Assembly (NCBI GenBank): GCA_014238425.1
Contig: JABABD010000016.1
Span: 248,001 to 312,000 of the forward strand
Direction of reading: 5' to 3'
Source: Flavobacteriaceae bacterium
GTDB taxonomy: Bacteria > Bacteroidota > Bacteroidia > Flavobacteriales > Flavobacteriaceae
DNA length: 64,000 nt
A program made the translations under genes and the position numbers. Below the pieces are notes generated by a model that was given only the letters and a program-made list of their open reading frames with translations, had not been told where the DNA came from and ran no database searches. Shown here in pieces: positions 36,095 to 44,249 of this stretch. Position 1 is the first letter of the stretch; every line of letters begins with the position of its first letter.

Positions 36095-38778
36095 TGGATA
36101 TAGAAAATGAAGACGTGAATATGAATGAGCAGGAAGGTGATATCAATCAAGACACTATCACCAGAGTCAGTGGTATGTATAAAGATTGGTTCTTGGATTA
36201 TGCCTCTTATGTGATTTTAGAGCGTGCCGTACCTGCGATTGAAGATGGTTTCAAGCCTGTGCAAAGACGCATCATGCACTCAATGAAAGATCTTGATGAT
36301 GGACGTTATAGCAAAGTAGCGAATATCGTAGGGCATACTATGCAGTATCATCCTCATGGAGATGCGAGCATCGCTGATGCTATGGTACAGTTAGGTCAGA
36401 AGGATTTGTTAATAGATACTCAAGGAAACTGGGGTAATATACTAACAGGAGATAGAGCTGCTGCTTCACGTTACATTGAAGCTCGTATTTCAAAATTTGG
36501 AATGGATGTTGTTTTTAACCCAAAGATTACTGAGTGGCAAGCTTCTTATGATGGGCGCAGAAAGGAACCTGTAAATCTTCCTGTCATGTTTCCTCTGTTA
36601 TTAGCGCAGGGAGGAGAAGGTATTGCTGTTGGTTTATCTACAAAAATATTACCGCATAATTTTATTGAATTAATCGACGCATCGATTAAGCATTTAAATG
36701 GGAAACGTTTTACAATCTTACCAGATTTCCCAACAGCTGGGATTGCTGATTTTACTAATTATAACGATGGTAATAGAGGTGGTAAAGTAAGAATTCGAGC
36801 AAAGATTTCTCAATATGAAAAAAACACGCTCGTAATAACAGAAATTCCATATAGTACTACTACTAGTAGTCTAATAGACTCAATTCTAAAAGCTAATGAA
36901 AAAGGTAAGATTAGAATAAAGAAAATAGAAGATAATACGGCGGCAGAAGTAGAGATTCTTGTGCATCTCCCGTCAGGTATTTCTCCAGATAAAACAATAG
37001 ATGCCTTATATGCTTTTACAAATTGTGAGAGTTCTATATCGCCATTAGGTTGTGTTATTGAAGATAATAAGCCTTTGTTTGTTGGTGTTTCTGAAATGTT
37101 GAGACGCTCTACAGACAATACAGTTCAACTTCTTAAAAGTGAGTTAGAAATAAAACTTGGAGAGCTTCAAGAGCAGTGGCACTACGCATCTTTAGAGCGT
37201 ATTTTTATTGAAAACCGGATTTACCGCGATATTGAAGAAGAAGAAACTTGGGAAGGTGTTATCGCCGCTATAGATAAAGGATTAAAGCCTCACATAAAAC
37301 ATCTTAAAAGAGCAGTCACTGAAGAAGATATTACACGTTTAACAGAGATACGCATTAAACGCATCTCTAAGTTTGATATTGATAAAGCGCAACAAAAAAT
37401 TGATGCTTTGGAAGGGCAAATAGCCGAAGTGAAGCATCATCTTGAAAATTTGATAGATTACGCAATAGCATATTTCACAAGGCTCAAAAAGGATTATGGT
37501 AAGGGAAGAGAACGTAAGACAGAAATACGAATTTTTGATGATATTGTTGCTACAAAAGTGGTTATCCGGAACACAAAGCTATATGTGAATAGAGAAGAAG
37601 GCTTTATAGGCACCTCATTACGTCGAGATGAATACGTGTGTGACTGTAGCGATATAGATGACATCGTAGTGTTTACTGCAGATGGTAAAATGATGATTAC
37701 CAAAGTGGATAGCAAAACCTTTATAGGAAAAAATATTATTCATGTAGATATCTTTAAGAAAAAAGATAAGCGCACAATTTATAATATGATTTATAGAGAT
37801 GGAAATAGAGGCCCATCTTATATTAAACGATTTGCAGTTACTGGCGTTACTCGTGATAAAGAATATGACTTGACTAATGGAAGCAAAAGTTCTAGAGTTT
37901 GGCATTTTTCAGCTAACCCAAATGGGGAAGCAGAAGTTGTGACTGTTTTGTTGCGACAAGTTGGTAGCATTAAGAAGTTAAAATGGGATTTAGATTTTGC
38001 GGATCTTGCAATTAAAGGGCGTGCCGTTAAAGGTAATTTAGTAACGAAACTTACTATAAAAAGGGTGGAACTCAAGGAAAAAGGGGTTTCAACATTAAAA
38101 CCGCGTAAAATTTGGTTTGATGATACTGTACAGCGTCTGAATGTAGACGGTAGAGGCGAGTTAATTGGTGAATTTAGAGGAGAAGATAAATTACTAGTCA
38201 TTAGGCAGAATGGGTCATTAAAAACGATTACTCCTGAGATTACTGCACGCTTCGATGAAGACATGATTGTTTTGGAGAAGTGGATGCCTAAGAAACCAAT
38301 TTCTGCTATTTATTATGACGGCGAAAAAGAACGCTATTATGTGAAACGCTTTTTGGTAGAAAATGAAGGAAAAGAGGAGAGTTTTATTACGGATCACTCA
38401 AATTCACAAATAGAAATTGTATCAACGGACTGGAGACCAATGGCAGATATAGAGTTTACGAAGGAGAGAGGAAAGGAAAGGAAATCCAATATTGAAATTA
38501 ATCTTGAAGAGTTTATTGCTATAAAAGGAATATCAGCTCTAGGCAATCAATTAACAAAAGAAAAAATTAATCAAGTTAATTTATTGGACTCATTGCCTTA
38601 TGAAGCTCCTGAAGAAATTCCAGCAGAAGAATTAGAAGTGATTGATGAAGAAACGGTATCCCCTGAAAGCCCTGTAGATCATAATCTGAACGTAAAAACA
38701 CCAAAATCTTCAGGAGAAAACGAAGATCAAGATGATGAACCTCCAATAGATGATGATGGCCAAGCTAAGTTATTTTAG
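36094..38778 (+). CDS. parC: DNA topoisomerase IV subunit A
   Basis: The 894-residue subunit breaks and rejoins DNA. The quinolone-resistance region is GDASIADAMVQLGQ at about 88-101, with the catalytic tyrosine in AAASRYIEARIS near residue 128. The DNA-gate domain (about 45-480) is followed by a beta-pinwheel C-terminus lacking an evident gyrase GyrA-box (QRRGG[K/R]G), which supports topoisomerase IV rather than gyrase. The tail after about 830 is acidic and proline-rich (EEIPAEELEVIDEETVSPE) and looks disordered. It overlaps the preceding gene by one base and is followed 19 bases later by mscL. Confidence 0.9.
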   Translation: MDIENEDVNMNEQEGDINQDTITRVSGMYKDWFLDYASYVILERAVPAIEDGFKPVQRRIMHSMKDLDDGRYSKVANIVGHTMQYHPHGDASIADAMVQLGQKDLLIDTQGNWGNILTGDRAAASRYIEARISKFGMDVVFNPKITEWQASYDGRRKEPVNLPVMFPLLLAQGGEGIAVGLSTKILPHNFIELIDASIKHLNGKRFTILPDFPTAGIADFTNYNDGNRGGKVRIRAKISQYEKNTLVITEIPYSTTTSSLIDSILKANEKGKIRIKKIEDNTAAEVEILVHLPSGISPDKTIDALYAFTNCESSISPLGCVIEDNKPLFVGVSEMLRRSTDNTVQLLKSELEIKLGELQEQWHYASLERIFIENRIYRDIEEEETWEGVIAAIDKGLKPHIKHLKRAVTEEDITRLTEIRIKRISKFDIDKAQQKIDALEGQIAEVKHHLENLIDYAIAYFTRLKKDYGKGRERKTEIRIFDDIVATKVVIRNTKLYVNREEGFIGTSLRRDEYVCDCSDIDDIVVFTADGKMMITKVDSKTFIGKNIIHVDIFKKKDKRTIYNMIYRDGNRGPSYIKRFAVTGVTRDKEYDLTNGSKSSRVWHFSANPNGEAEVVTVLLRQVGSIKKLKWDLDFADLAIKGRAVKGNLVTKLTIKRVELKEKGVSTLKPRKIWFDDTVQRLNVDGRGELIGEFRGEDKLLVIRQNGSLKTITPEITARFDEDMIVLEKWMPKKPISAIYYDGEKERYYVKRFLVENEGKEESFITDHSNSQIEIVSTDWRPMADIEFTKERGKERKSNIEINLEEFIAIKGISALGNQLTKEKINQVNLLDSLPYEAPEEIPAEELEVIDEETVSPESPVDHNLNVKTPKSSGENEDQDDEPPIDDDGQAKLF

Positions 38779-38797
38779 CACTACCAAAAAAATCAAT

Positions 38798-39253
38798 ATG
38801 AGTATTTTAAAAGAATTCAAGGAGTTTGCCGTAAAGGGTAATATGATGGATATGGCCATTGGTATCATTATAGGCGCTTCTTTCAATAAAGTGATTGATA
38901 TATTGGTTAAAAAGGTTCTCATGCCGCCATTGTCATTAATGTCCGGAAGTATAGATTTTGAAGACAAACGTTTTGTCCTTCAGGAATCAATATTTGACAG
39001 TTCTGGTGTCGTTGTTCAAGAAGAGATTGCTATTGGTTATGGTTTGCTTTTGGAAGCATTAACAGATTTCCTCATTATTGGATTTACCGTCTTTATAGTG
39101 GTAAAAGCTATGAATCGATTACGGAAAAGAGCAGACGATACTAAAGATGATGCGGTAGAAACGCCTAAAAACATTCAATTATTGTCACATCTTACTGAAC
39201 TTTTGGAAGAGCAAAACGAATTATTGAGGTCATCAACTTCAAATGATAAGTAA
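38798..39253 (+). CDS. mscL: Large-conductance mechanosensitive channel
   Basis: Start chosen at ATG 38798 (MSILKEFKEFAVKGNMMDMAIG), the standard MscL beginning; the open frame upstream overlaps parC. The 151-residue channel has helix one at about 15-45 (VKGNMMDMAIGIIIGASFNKVID), a periplasmic loop, helix two at about 80-105 (LLLEALTDFLIIGFTVFIVVKAM) and a C-terminal coiled helix (LLSHLTELLEEQNELL). Pentamers open under membrane tension to release solutes in hypo-osmotic shock. It lies 19 bases after parC and may be read through from it. Confidence 0.94.
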   Translation: MSILKEFKEFAVKGNMMDMAIGIIIGASFNKVIDILVKKVLMPPLSLMSGSIDFEDKRFVLQESIFDSSGVVVQEEIAIGYGLLLEALTDFLIIGFTVFIVVKAMNRLRKRADDTKDDAVETPKNIQLLSHLTELLEEQNELLRSSTSNDK

Positions 39254-39264
39254 GCTTATATTAA

Positions 39265-39636
39265 CTAAAGTTTGATAGGTACTTTGTCTAAATTTAAATC
39301 ATCAAGCATATCTTGAGTGAATTTATAGTGACCTCGTCTTGTTATAATTTTAAAGCGATCATCCTTCATACGAGTTAGCACTTCAAGAAAACGCCATTTA
39401 GATTTTAATAACGTTGGCTCTTCACTTTTTAGCCCTATTTCAAAATAGTGCTTTCTACCCGCTTTTTCAGCTACGATATCTGGAGTAATAGAGATGTCAC
39501 TCCCTTTTTTAAGGTATGATTTTGGTGTTGTATAACCTTCTATATCGGCTTTGATATTCTCAAAACCTAGATTTTCTAAATAGGTCAGTGATTCTTTTAA
39601 AAAAGATTCGTTTTCTTGTTTGTCTTTAGCTATCAT
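39265..39636 (-). CDS. Conserved small protein, possible PD-(D/E)xK nuclease-like fold
   Basis: The 123-residue soluble protein ends at 39265, converging with mscL (11-base gap). It includes TPDIVAEKAGRKHYFEIGLKSEE near residue 52, which has the D...ExxxK-like spacing of restriction-nuclease folds, though the match is weak and no catalytic role can be claimed. The C-terminal half (KWRFLEVLTRMKDDRFKIITRRGHYKFT) is basic. I recall near-identical hypothetical proteins in other flavobacteria, so it is likely a housekeeping gene and not part of the methyltransferase locus upstream of it. Confidence 0.65.
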   Translation of the reverse strand: MIAKDKQENESFLKESLTYLENLGFENIKADIEGYTTPKSYLKKGSDISITPDIVAEKAGRKHYFEIGLKSEEPTLLKSKWRFLEVLTRMKDDRFKIITRRGHYKFTQDMLDDLNLDKVPIKL

Positions 39637-39787
39637 GAGGCTAAAGGTACAACTTATTAAATTGAGAGCGAGTTAAGAGGTCGTTAAACAAGTTTTCGAA
39701 CTTCTTTTTACTTATATACATCTTACTAAGATACCTGTTTTACTTTTTTAAATTTATTGTTGGAGCATAGAGAAGTTACTAAAACTA

Positions 39788-41020
39788 TTATGTATCTTCA
39801 TAGGTTATCTGATCTTGTAACGCTTTGCCAATTTTTTTTATGACACCCACTACTAAAGCATTGCCCATAAAAAACGCTCTTTTAGTATCTGAAATTCCTG
39901 GAAGCTTTGTGTGGTTATCTGGAAACATATTTAGGCGTTCTAACTCTACGGGTGTTAACCGCCTCAAACCTCTATGAGATTTTATAACATGCTTAAATCT
40001 AGAAGGCGATTTACCGCCTTCACCTGTTATGATGGTTCTTGAAGCATTGTCCAAAGCATCTGGGAATGTCATTCTGCCTTCACTATAATTATATTTATAG
40101 CCCTCTCTAGTAGTGCGTATTTCTTTTTTCGCACCTTTTAAATAAAACCATTTCTTAAGATTACCCACTTCAATAAAAAACTCTTTGCTTACCTCTCCGT
40201 TTTGGAGTACATCTCTAAGTACTTTTTTCTCTCCTTTGTAGTCTGGAAACGACTTTGCCGTAATAACCTTTCCATCTATCATTAGGCCGGTATTTAAGAA
40301 AGGAGACAGTTGCTTGTCTATATTGAATTCATTACTTATTTCTACTAGACTTGCTTTCAATTTAAAATGGTTGGTGTTTATTAAATCTTTAATAGGAAAG
40401 ACTGTTGCCATTGTCCCAGTTTTATGTAACCAATTTGTATTATTAGTCTTCAAAATTCGTTTATAAGCACTTGTGGATTTATGATAACCAATAAAGAACA
40501 CACGACGTCTTCGTTGGGGCATTCCATAATCTGCCGCATTAATCACGCGCCATTCAACCGCATATCCCAAAAGGTCTAAACTTTTTAGCATAACGGCAAA
40601 ATCCCTTCCTCTTTGTTTTACAGGAGATTTTAAGAGCCTGTCGACATTTTCAAAAAACAAATATTTGGGTTTTCTTTTTTTTTCTTTTAAAATCCTGTGG
40701 ATAGACCACCAAAGCACTCCTTTTTTTCCAATGAGACCTTTAGAATTATGCAATGTAGTAGCCACTGAATAATCTTGACAAGGAAAACCGCCAACTAAAA
40801 GATCATGATCTGGAATATTAGTTGTTGGAACAGCTTCAATGTTTTGATTGGAATGATTTTCTTTTCCGAAACGAGCTTCGTAAACTAAAGATGCGTGTTG
40901 CGTCTTAGTTGAAGGTTCCCATTGATTACTCCAAATAATTTTATAATTATTTTTTTCAAGACCGAGACGAAAGCCTCCAACGCCAGCAAATAACTCTACA
41001 ACTTTAATCTTGTTCTTCAT
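39788..41020 (-). CDS. C5 cytosine DNA methyltransferase
   Basis: The 410-residue enzyme shows the ordered C5-methyltransferase motifs: I ELFAGVGGFRLGLE (9-22, AdoMet binding), IV GGFPCQDYS with catalytic Cys81, VI ENVDRLLKS near 123, VIII QRRRRVFFIG near 169 and X FFMGNALVVGVIKKIG near 385. The variable region (about 190-340) sets the recognised sequence, which cannot be read off. The preceding gene on the strand encodes a Vsr-type endonuclease that repairs T:G mismatches arising from deamination of methylated cytosines. No restriction endonuclease gene is recognisable beside them. Confidence 0.92.
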   Translation of the reverse strand: MKNKIKVVELFAGVGGFRLGLEKNNYKIIWSNQWEPSTKTQHASLVYEARFGKENHSNQNIEAVPTTNIPDHDLLVGGFPCQDYSVATTLHNSKGLIGKKGVLWWSIHRILKEKKRKPKYLFFENVDRLLKSPVKQRGRDFAVMLKSLDLLGYAVEWRVINAADYGMPQRRRRVFFIGYHKSTSAYKRILKTNNTNWLHKTGTMATVFPIKDLINTNHFKLKASLVEISNEFNIDKQLSPFLNTGLMIDGKVITAKSFPDYKGEKKVLRDVLQNGEVSKEFFIEVGNLKKWFYLKGAKKEIRTTREGYKYNYSEGRMTFPDALDNASRTIITGEGGKSPSRFKHVIKSHRGLRRLTPVELERLNMFPDNHTKLPGISDTKRAFFMGNALVVGVIKKIGKALQDQITYEDT

Positions 41021-41069
41021 TAGTGTTTCGGGCTACCTATTTATGGAGGTATAGGAAATTTAAAAGTAC

Positions 41070-41528
41070 CTAAACTATGATTTTTGAACTAATCTTTCTT
41101 TTTATTTTATCCACTACTTTGTCAACATCATTTTTGAGCTCGCATTCCCATACAGTCAATACCTTCCAATTCATTTCTAGAAGTTGATTTGTCTTTAAAA
41201 TATCTCTTTCAATATTCCTTTTGAATTTATCCTTCCAGTAGTTTTCATTATGTTTTGGAGTTGAGAGGTCGCAATGAGGGCAGCGGTGCCAAAAACAGCC
41301 ATTGACAAATATGGCAACTTTTTTACTAACAAAGACTATATCCGGTTTTCCAGGTATTTTTTTCCAGTGCAGACGATAACCCCGTAAGCCTTGATTCCAT
41401 AGGTTTTTCCTAAGAAGAACTTCAGGTTTAGTATTCTTGGCTTTAATAGACCTCATGATTCTTGAACGCGCTTCGTTCACAGGAATAGGTGATCTGCTGT
41501 CTCTGATATATGGTTTTTGTTGTTTCAA
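41070..41528 (-). CDS. vsr: Very-short-patch-repair (Vsr) mismatch endonuclease
   Basis: The 152-residue enzyme nicks DNA next to T:G mismatches created by deamination of 5-methylcytosine. The opening RSIKAKNTKPEVLLRKNLWNQGLRGYRLH, the strand PDIVFVSKKVAIFVNG (catalytic Asp in PDIVF) and the metal-site block CFWHRCPHC near residue 88 are hallmarks of Vsr. Full length. Located 49 bases upstream of the cytosine methyltransferase on the same strand, which matches the usual pairing. Confidence 0.93.
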   Translation of the reverse strand: MKQQKPYIRDSRSPIPVNEARSRIMRSIKAKNTKPEVLLRKNLWNQGLRGYRLHWKKIPGKPDIVFVSKKVAIFVNGCFWHRCPHCDLSTPKHNENYWKDKFKRNIERDILKTNQLLEMNWKVLTVWECELKNDVDKVVDKIKRKISSKIIV

Positions 41529-41543
41529 CCTAAAGGACTATTG

Positions 41544-41600
41544 TATTTCAAATATAAGAACAAAAAAGGGGAGTCATTTCTCCCCTTTGTATTTGAAATA
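41544..41600. terminator. Terminator hairpin nested in an 11-bp inverted repeat
   Basis: The inner stem AAAGGGGAG (41565-41573) and CTCCCCTTT (41580-41588) has a 6-base loop; outer arms TATTTCAAATA (41544-41554) and TATTTGAAATA (41590-41600) are perfectly complementary. On the minus strand the inner stem is followed by a T run, so it should end the leftward aquaporin transcript. The outer arms make the total structure larger than a normal terminator. Confidence 0.7.
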
Positions 41601-41611
41601 TGTGTTATATT

Positions 41612-42295
41612 TTATTTTTCTGGTGACATATATTTATAAACAAGTCCAGCTAAAATGGCGCCCGCAATTGGAGCTACCCAGAATAACCACAGTTGTTGTA
41701 GTGCCCAGCCGCCAGCAAATAATGCTTGGCTCGTACTTCGTGCTGGATTTACAGAGGTGTTAGTAACCGGAATGCTTATTAAGTGAATCAATGTTAATCC
41801 CAACCCAATAGCTAACCCAGCAAGTCCAGCAGGAGCTTTTGAGTGTGTGGCACCTAGAATAATGATCAGGAAGAAAAATGTCATTACGACTTCAGTTATA
41901 AGTGCAGCCATCATGCTGTAGCCTCCTGGAGAGTGCTCAGCATATCCATTAGCAGCAAAGCCGCCAATTTCAAATCCTGACTTACCACTTGCAATCATAT
42001 ACAATATAGCCGCGCCAACAATGCCTCCAAGTACTTGTGCAATAATGTAAGGAATTAGGTCTTTTTTGTCAAAACGACCCCCAATCCATAAGCCAATTGA
42101 TACAGCTGGGTTTAGGTGGCAACCTGAAATATGACCTATGGCATAGGCCATTGTGACAACAGTCAAACCAAAGGCGAGTGCGACTCCCGTAAATCCGATT
42201 CCTAATTCTGGATAAGCGGCAGCCAATACTGCGCTTCCACAACCACCCAGCACTAGCCAAGCGGTTCCAATAAATTCTGCAAGTAATTTTTTCAT
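41612..42295 (-). CDS. aqpZ: Aquaporin Z-like water channel (MIP family)
   Basis: The 227-residue protein has six helices and the two pore NPA motifs: HLNPAVSIG near residue 61 and SVNPARS near 181. Selectivity-filter-type residues near the second NPA (TSVNPARST) and absence of the extra glycerol-channel loops favour a water-specific AqpZ over GlpF. It is in the inner membrane. It is separated by about 67 bases from the TerC gene and may share the transcript started further upstream at the HTH regulator. Confidence 0.93.
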   Translation of the reverse strand: MKKLLAEFIGTAWLVLGGCGSAVLAAAYPELGIGFTGVALAFGLTVVTMAYAIGHISGCHLNPAVSIGLWIGGRFDKKDLIPYIIAQVLGGIVGAAILYMIASGKSGFEIGGFAANGYAEHSPGGYSMMAALITEVVMTFFFLIIILGATHSKAPAGLAGLAIGLGLTLIHLISIPVTNTSVNPARSTSQALFAGGWALQQLWLFWVAPIAGAILAGLVYKYMSPEK

Positions 42296-42362
42296 GTTTC
42301 TTGTTTTTAAAGTTAATGTTACGCAGTTGAAATGCTAAATCATTAGCCCTTTAAACAATAAA

Positions 42363-43169
42363 TTAATTAACTATGTTTCCTTTAGAATTCTCTTTTCGAA
42401 ATTTAACCACTAAAAACATAAAGAATAAGGATAAGCCTATAGCGATATAAATATAGTTTTTAGGTAACAGTCCAGCATCCGTACCAAATAGATGAAAATG
42501 TGAAATATAAGCACCTTCGACCAACATAGCAAAGCCTACAAGCATTAGCAATCCTAATCCGAGAATTTGAATAGAAGGATGTTTGTCAAAAATTCTCAGC
42601 AATGAATCCTTAAAAATTATAAGCACAAGCAAAGACACTGTTAGGGCTATAGCAATCAAAACAAGCACTCTAAATACATTGCTATGTAATCCGTGAGTAA
42701 GCCCTAAAGCCAAAAGAACAACGTCAAAAGAAAATGCGGCATTAATAATTGTAGTTTGCCATATACTTTTACCCATAGAAGAACTTTGTTCTAAGGTGAT
42801 TTTTCTAACATCATAACCTCGATCCTCTACTTCTTCATGTATTTCAGTTGTACCTTTATATAAAAGGAATATACCACCTACAATCAATAGTAAAGACTGT
42901 CCTGAAATACCTGCTCTAAACCAAGATAAGCTAATATTCCAAAATGAAGCCGTGAGAGTAAGTACCCAATAGATAATTAATAAAAGGGCAAACCTTAATA
43001 AGAAAGCCATGAGAATACTGATATTTATGGCATTATTTTTTTTCTTAGAATCTAGTTTATCAGTAGCAATGCCTACGAATCTAATATTGTCCATGCCTAT
43101 TATCACACCGAGAATAGTAAGTATAATTAGTGCAATAATTGCTGGTCCAGAAGTTAAGAAATCTATCAT
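42363..43169 (-). CDS. TerC family membrane protein
   Basis: The 268-residue protein has about seven to eight helices. TerC hallmarks are visible: the first acidic helix motif GVIIGMDNIRFVGIATDKL near residue 20, and the second, INAAFSFDVVLLALGLTHGL near 140, with the conserved Asp. The family is linked to metal (manganese) homeostasis and tellurium resistance in other bacteria; the Asp residues suit cation passage. It starts 2 bases after the lipoprotein gene on its strand and is probably co-transcribed with it. Confidence 0.85.
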   Translation of the reverse strand: MIDFLTSGPAIIALIILTILGVIIGMDNIRFVGIATDKLDSKKKNNAINISILMAFLLRFALLLIIYWVLTLTASFWNISLSWFRAGISGQSLLLIVGGIFLLYKGTTEIHEEVEDRGYDVRKITLEQSSSMGKSIWQTTIINAAFSFDVVLLALGLTHGLHSNVFRVLVLIAIALTVSLLVLIIFKDSLLRIFDKHPSIQILGLGLLMLVGFAMLVEGAYISHFHLFGTDAGLLPKNYIYIAIGLSLFFMFLVVKFRKENSKGNIVN

Positions 43170-43171
43170 AT

Positions 43172-43543
43172 TCAGTTAGTTTTAGTAGCGATTCCTCGTT
43201 GTTTCTTCGATTCTCCAACATAGGAGTACTCGAAAGTATAAGAAGAATCTGTTGTGGTTAGTATTTTTAAATGAATGTCTTTCTTGTCCACCATTTTTTT
43301 TGGATTGATAGTATGGAAAATAACCTCACAATCATTTATCCATCGAATAGAGGAAGAATCGGTTTTACCTTCAAATATTTCTATCTGTAAAGAATCAGAC
43401 CTAATGAAAGTTGAAGTAAAGGACTTGTCATTAATCGTTATTTCACTATTAAAAGTACCAGTTTTAAAATTTTCACAATCTCTCTTTACGTTGTAACATC
43501 CTGATAAAGCGAAAGTTAAAATCAATAGTGTGCAAAATTTCAT
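43172..43543 (-). CDS. Small lipoprotein of unknown function
   Basis: The 123-residue protein starts with a lipoprotein signal (LTFALSGCYNV, Cys near 16). The mature part is a beta-rich domain with a conserved RDCENFKTGTF and KTDSSSIRWINDCEVIF pair of cysteines that could form a disulfide. I recall homologues misnamed DNA topoisomerase IV in some flavobacterial genomes; nothing in this sequence supports that. It is followed by TerC at 2 bases and preceded 35 bases upstream by the HTH regulator gene. Confidence 0.72.
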   Translation of the reverse strand: MKFCTLLILTFALSGCYNVKRDCENFKTGTFNSEITINDKSFTSTFIRSDSLQIEIFEGKTDSSSIRWINDCEVIFHTINPKKMVDKKDIHLKILTTTDSSYTFEYSYVGESKKQRGIATKTN

Positions 43544-43578
43544 TAGTTAGTTTTATAACTACAAATTACTGAAAAAAA

Positions 43579-43956
43579 TCAATTTATAAAGTTTTTAAAA
43601 GTCCCATCCCTATAAAATATAATAATCCGCTCTATTTCATTGCCAGAATTAGTTTTAGAAAAAGCCCTATTTGAAATAGTATCATCATCATTAGATGCAT
43701 TCTCGCTACTGAATGTATGGGTCTTTGAAATAGAAGGGAAGATGCCTTTACCATTTAGTAGCCAATATAATTCAACGTCAGGAAATTGCTGGATTACTTT
43801 AAGAACAAAATCTAAACTAGGTTTATTCCTGCCAGATAGTATATGCGAGATACTAGAACGTTGTACACCTATACGTTCTGCAAAAGCAGAAGCTGATAGA
43901 CCATAGAAATCAATCAATTTTTGAAGCCTTTCACTAAATTTTTTCGAGTTTATCAT
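43579..43956 (-). CDS. XRE-family HTH transcriptional regulator
   Basis: Start at ATG 43956 (MINSKKFSERLQKLIDF); a TTG three codons earlier is also open. The 125-residue protein has an N-terminal lambda-repressor-like helix-turn-helix (residues about 6-60, AFAERIGVQRSSISHILSGRNKPSLDFVLKV). The rest is polar and low complexity and ends YRDGTFKNFIN. It probably binds DNA as a dimer. The region upstream holds several TTGTA-type repeats that might be its operators. It could control itself and the downstream lipoprotein-TerC-aquaporin genes. Confidence 0.85.
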   Translation of the reverse strand: MINSKKFSERLQKLIDFYGLSASAFAERIGVQRSSISHILSGRNKPSLDFVLKVIQQFPDVELYWLLNGKGIFPSISKTHTFSSENASNDDDTISNRAFSKTNSGNEIERIIIFYRDGTFKNFIN

Positions 43957-44219
43957 TGTAAACAACTATATAGAGTATTAACGTTACAAAAGTAAAATAA
44001 TTACACTTGAATTATAGTTTTTATGTTAAAAATTCAATTGAATGTCAAAATTTAAACTTTATATAATATATAATAAATAACTAATAATCAATTAATTAAT
44101 TGTGATTTTATAAATTTAGCTGATTTAAGTAAAAACAGTAACTCATCTGTAGCAAATTGTATTTATTTTGTAAACTTTTATCATAAATGACTGTATACAA
44201 TTGTAAAAAAGAGATTGCG

Positions 44220-44227
44220 TAATTTTG
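44220..44227 (+). promoter_or_regulatory. -7 box for the M14 peptidase gene
   Basis: TAATTTTG lies 22 bases before the GTG start at 44250; a TTG at 44201 is 16 bases upstream of it, slightly short of the usual spacing. Confidence 0.4.
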
Positions 44228-44249
44228 TATTGACAATAAAATTGATTTC

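Noticed and set aside
37818..38264. 148-codon minus-strand frame
   Set aside because: Lies entirely within parC and is an antisense shadow of a strongly conserved coding region.
41437..41763. 108-codon plus-strand frame
   Set aside because: Spans the ends of vsr and aquaporin genes and the terminator in antisense; no family features.
43172..43543. DNA topoisomerase IV label for the small lipoprotein
   Set aside because: I recall this label on relatives, but the sequence is a 123-residue lipoprotein with no topoisomerase motif. The real topoisomerase IV genes are at 33754-38778.
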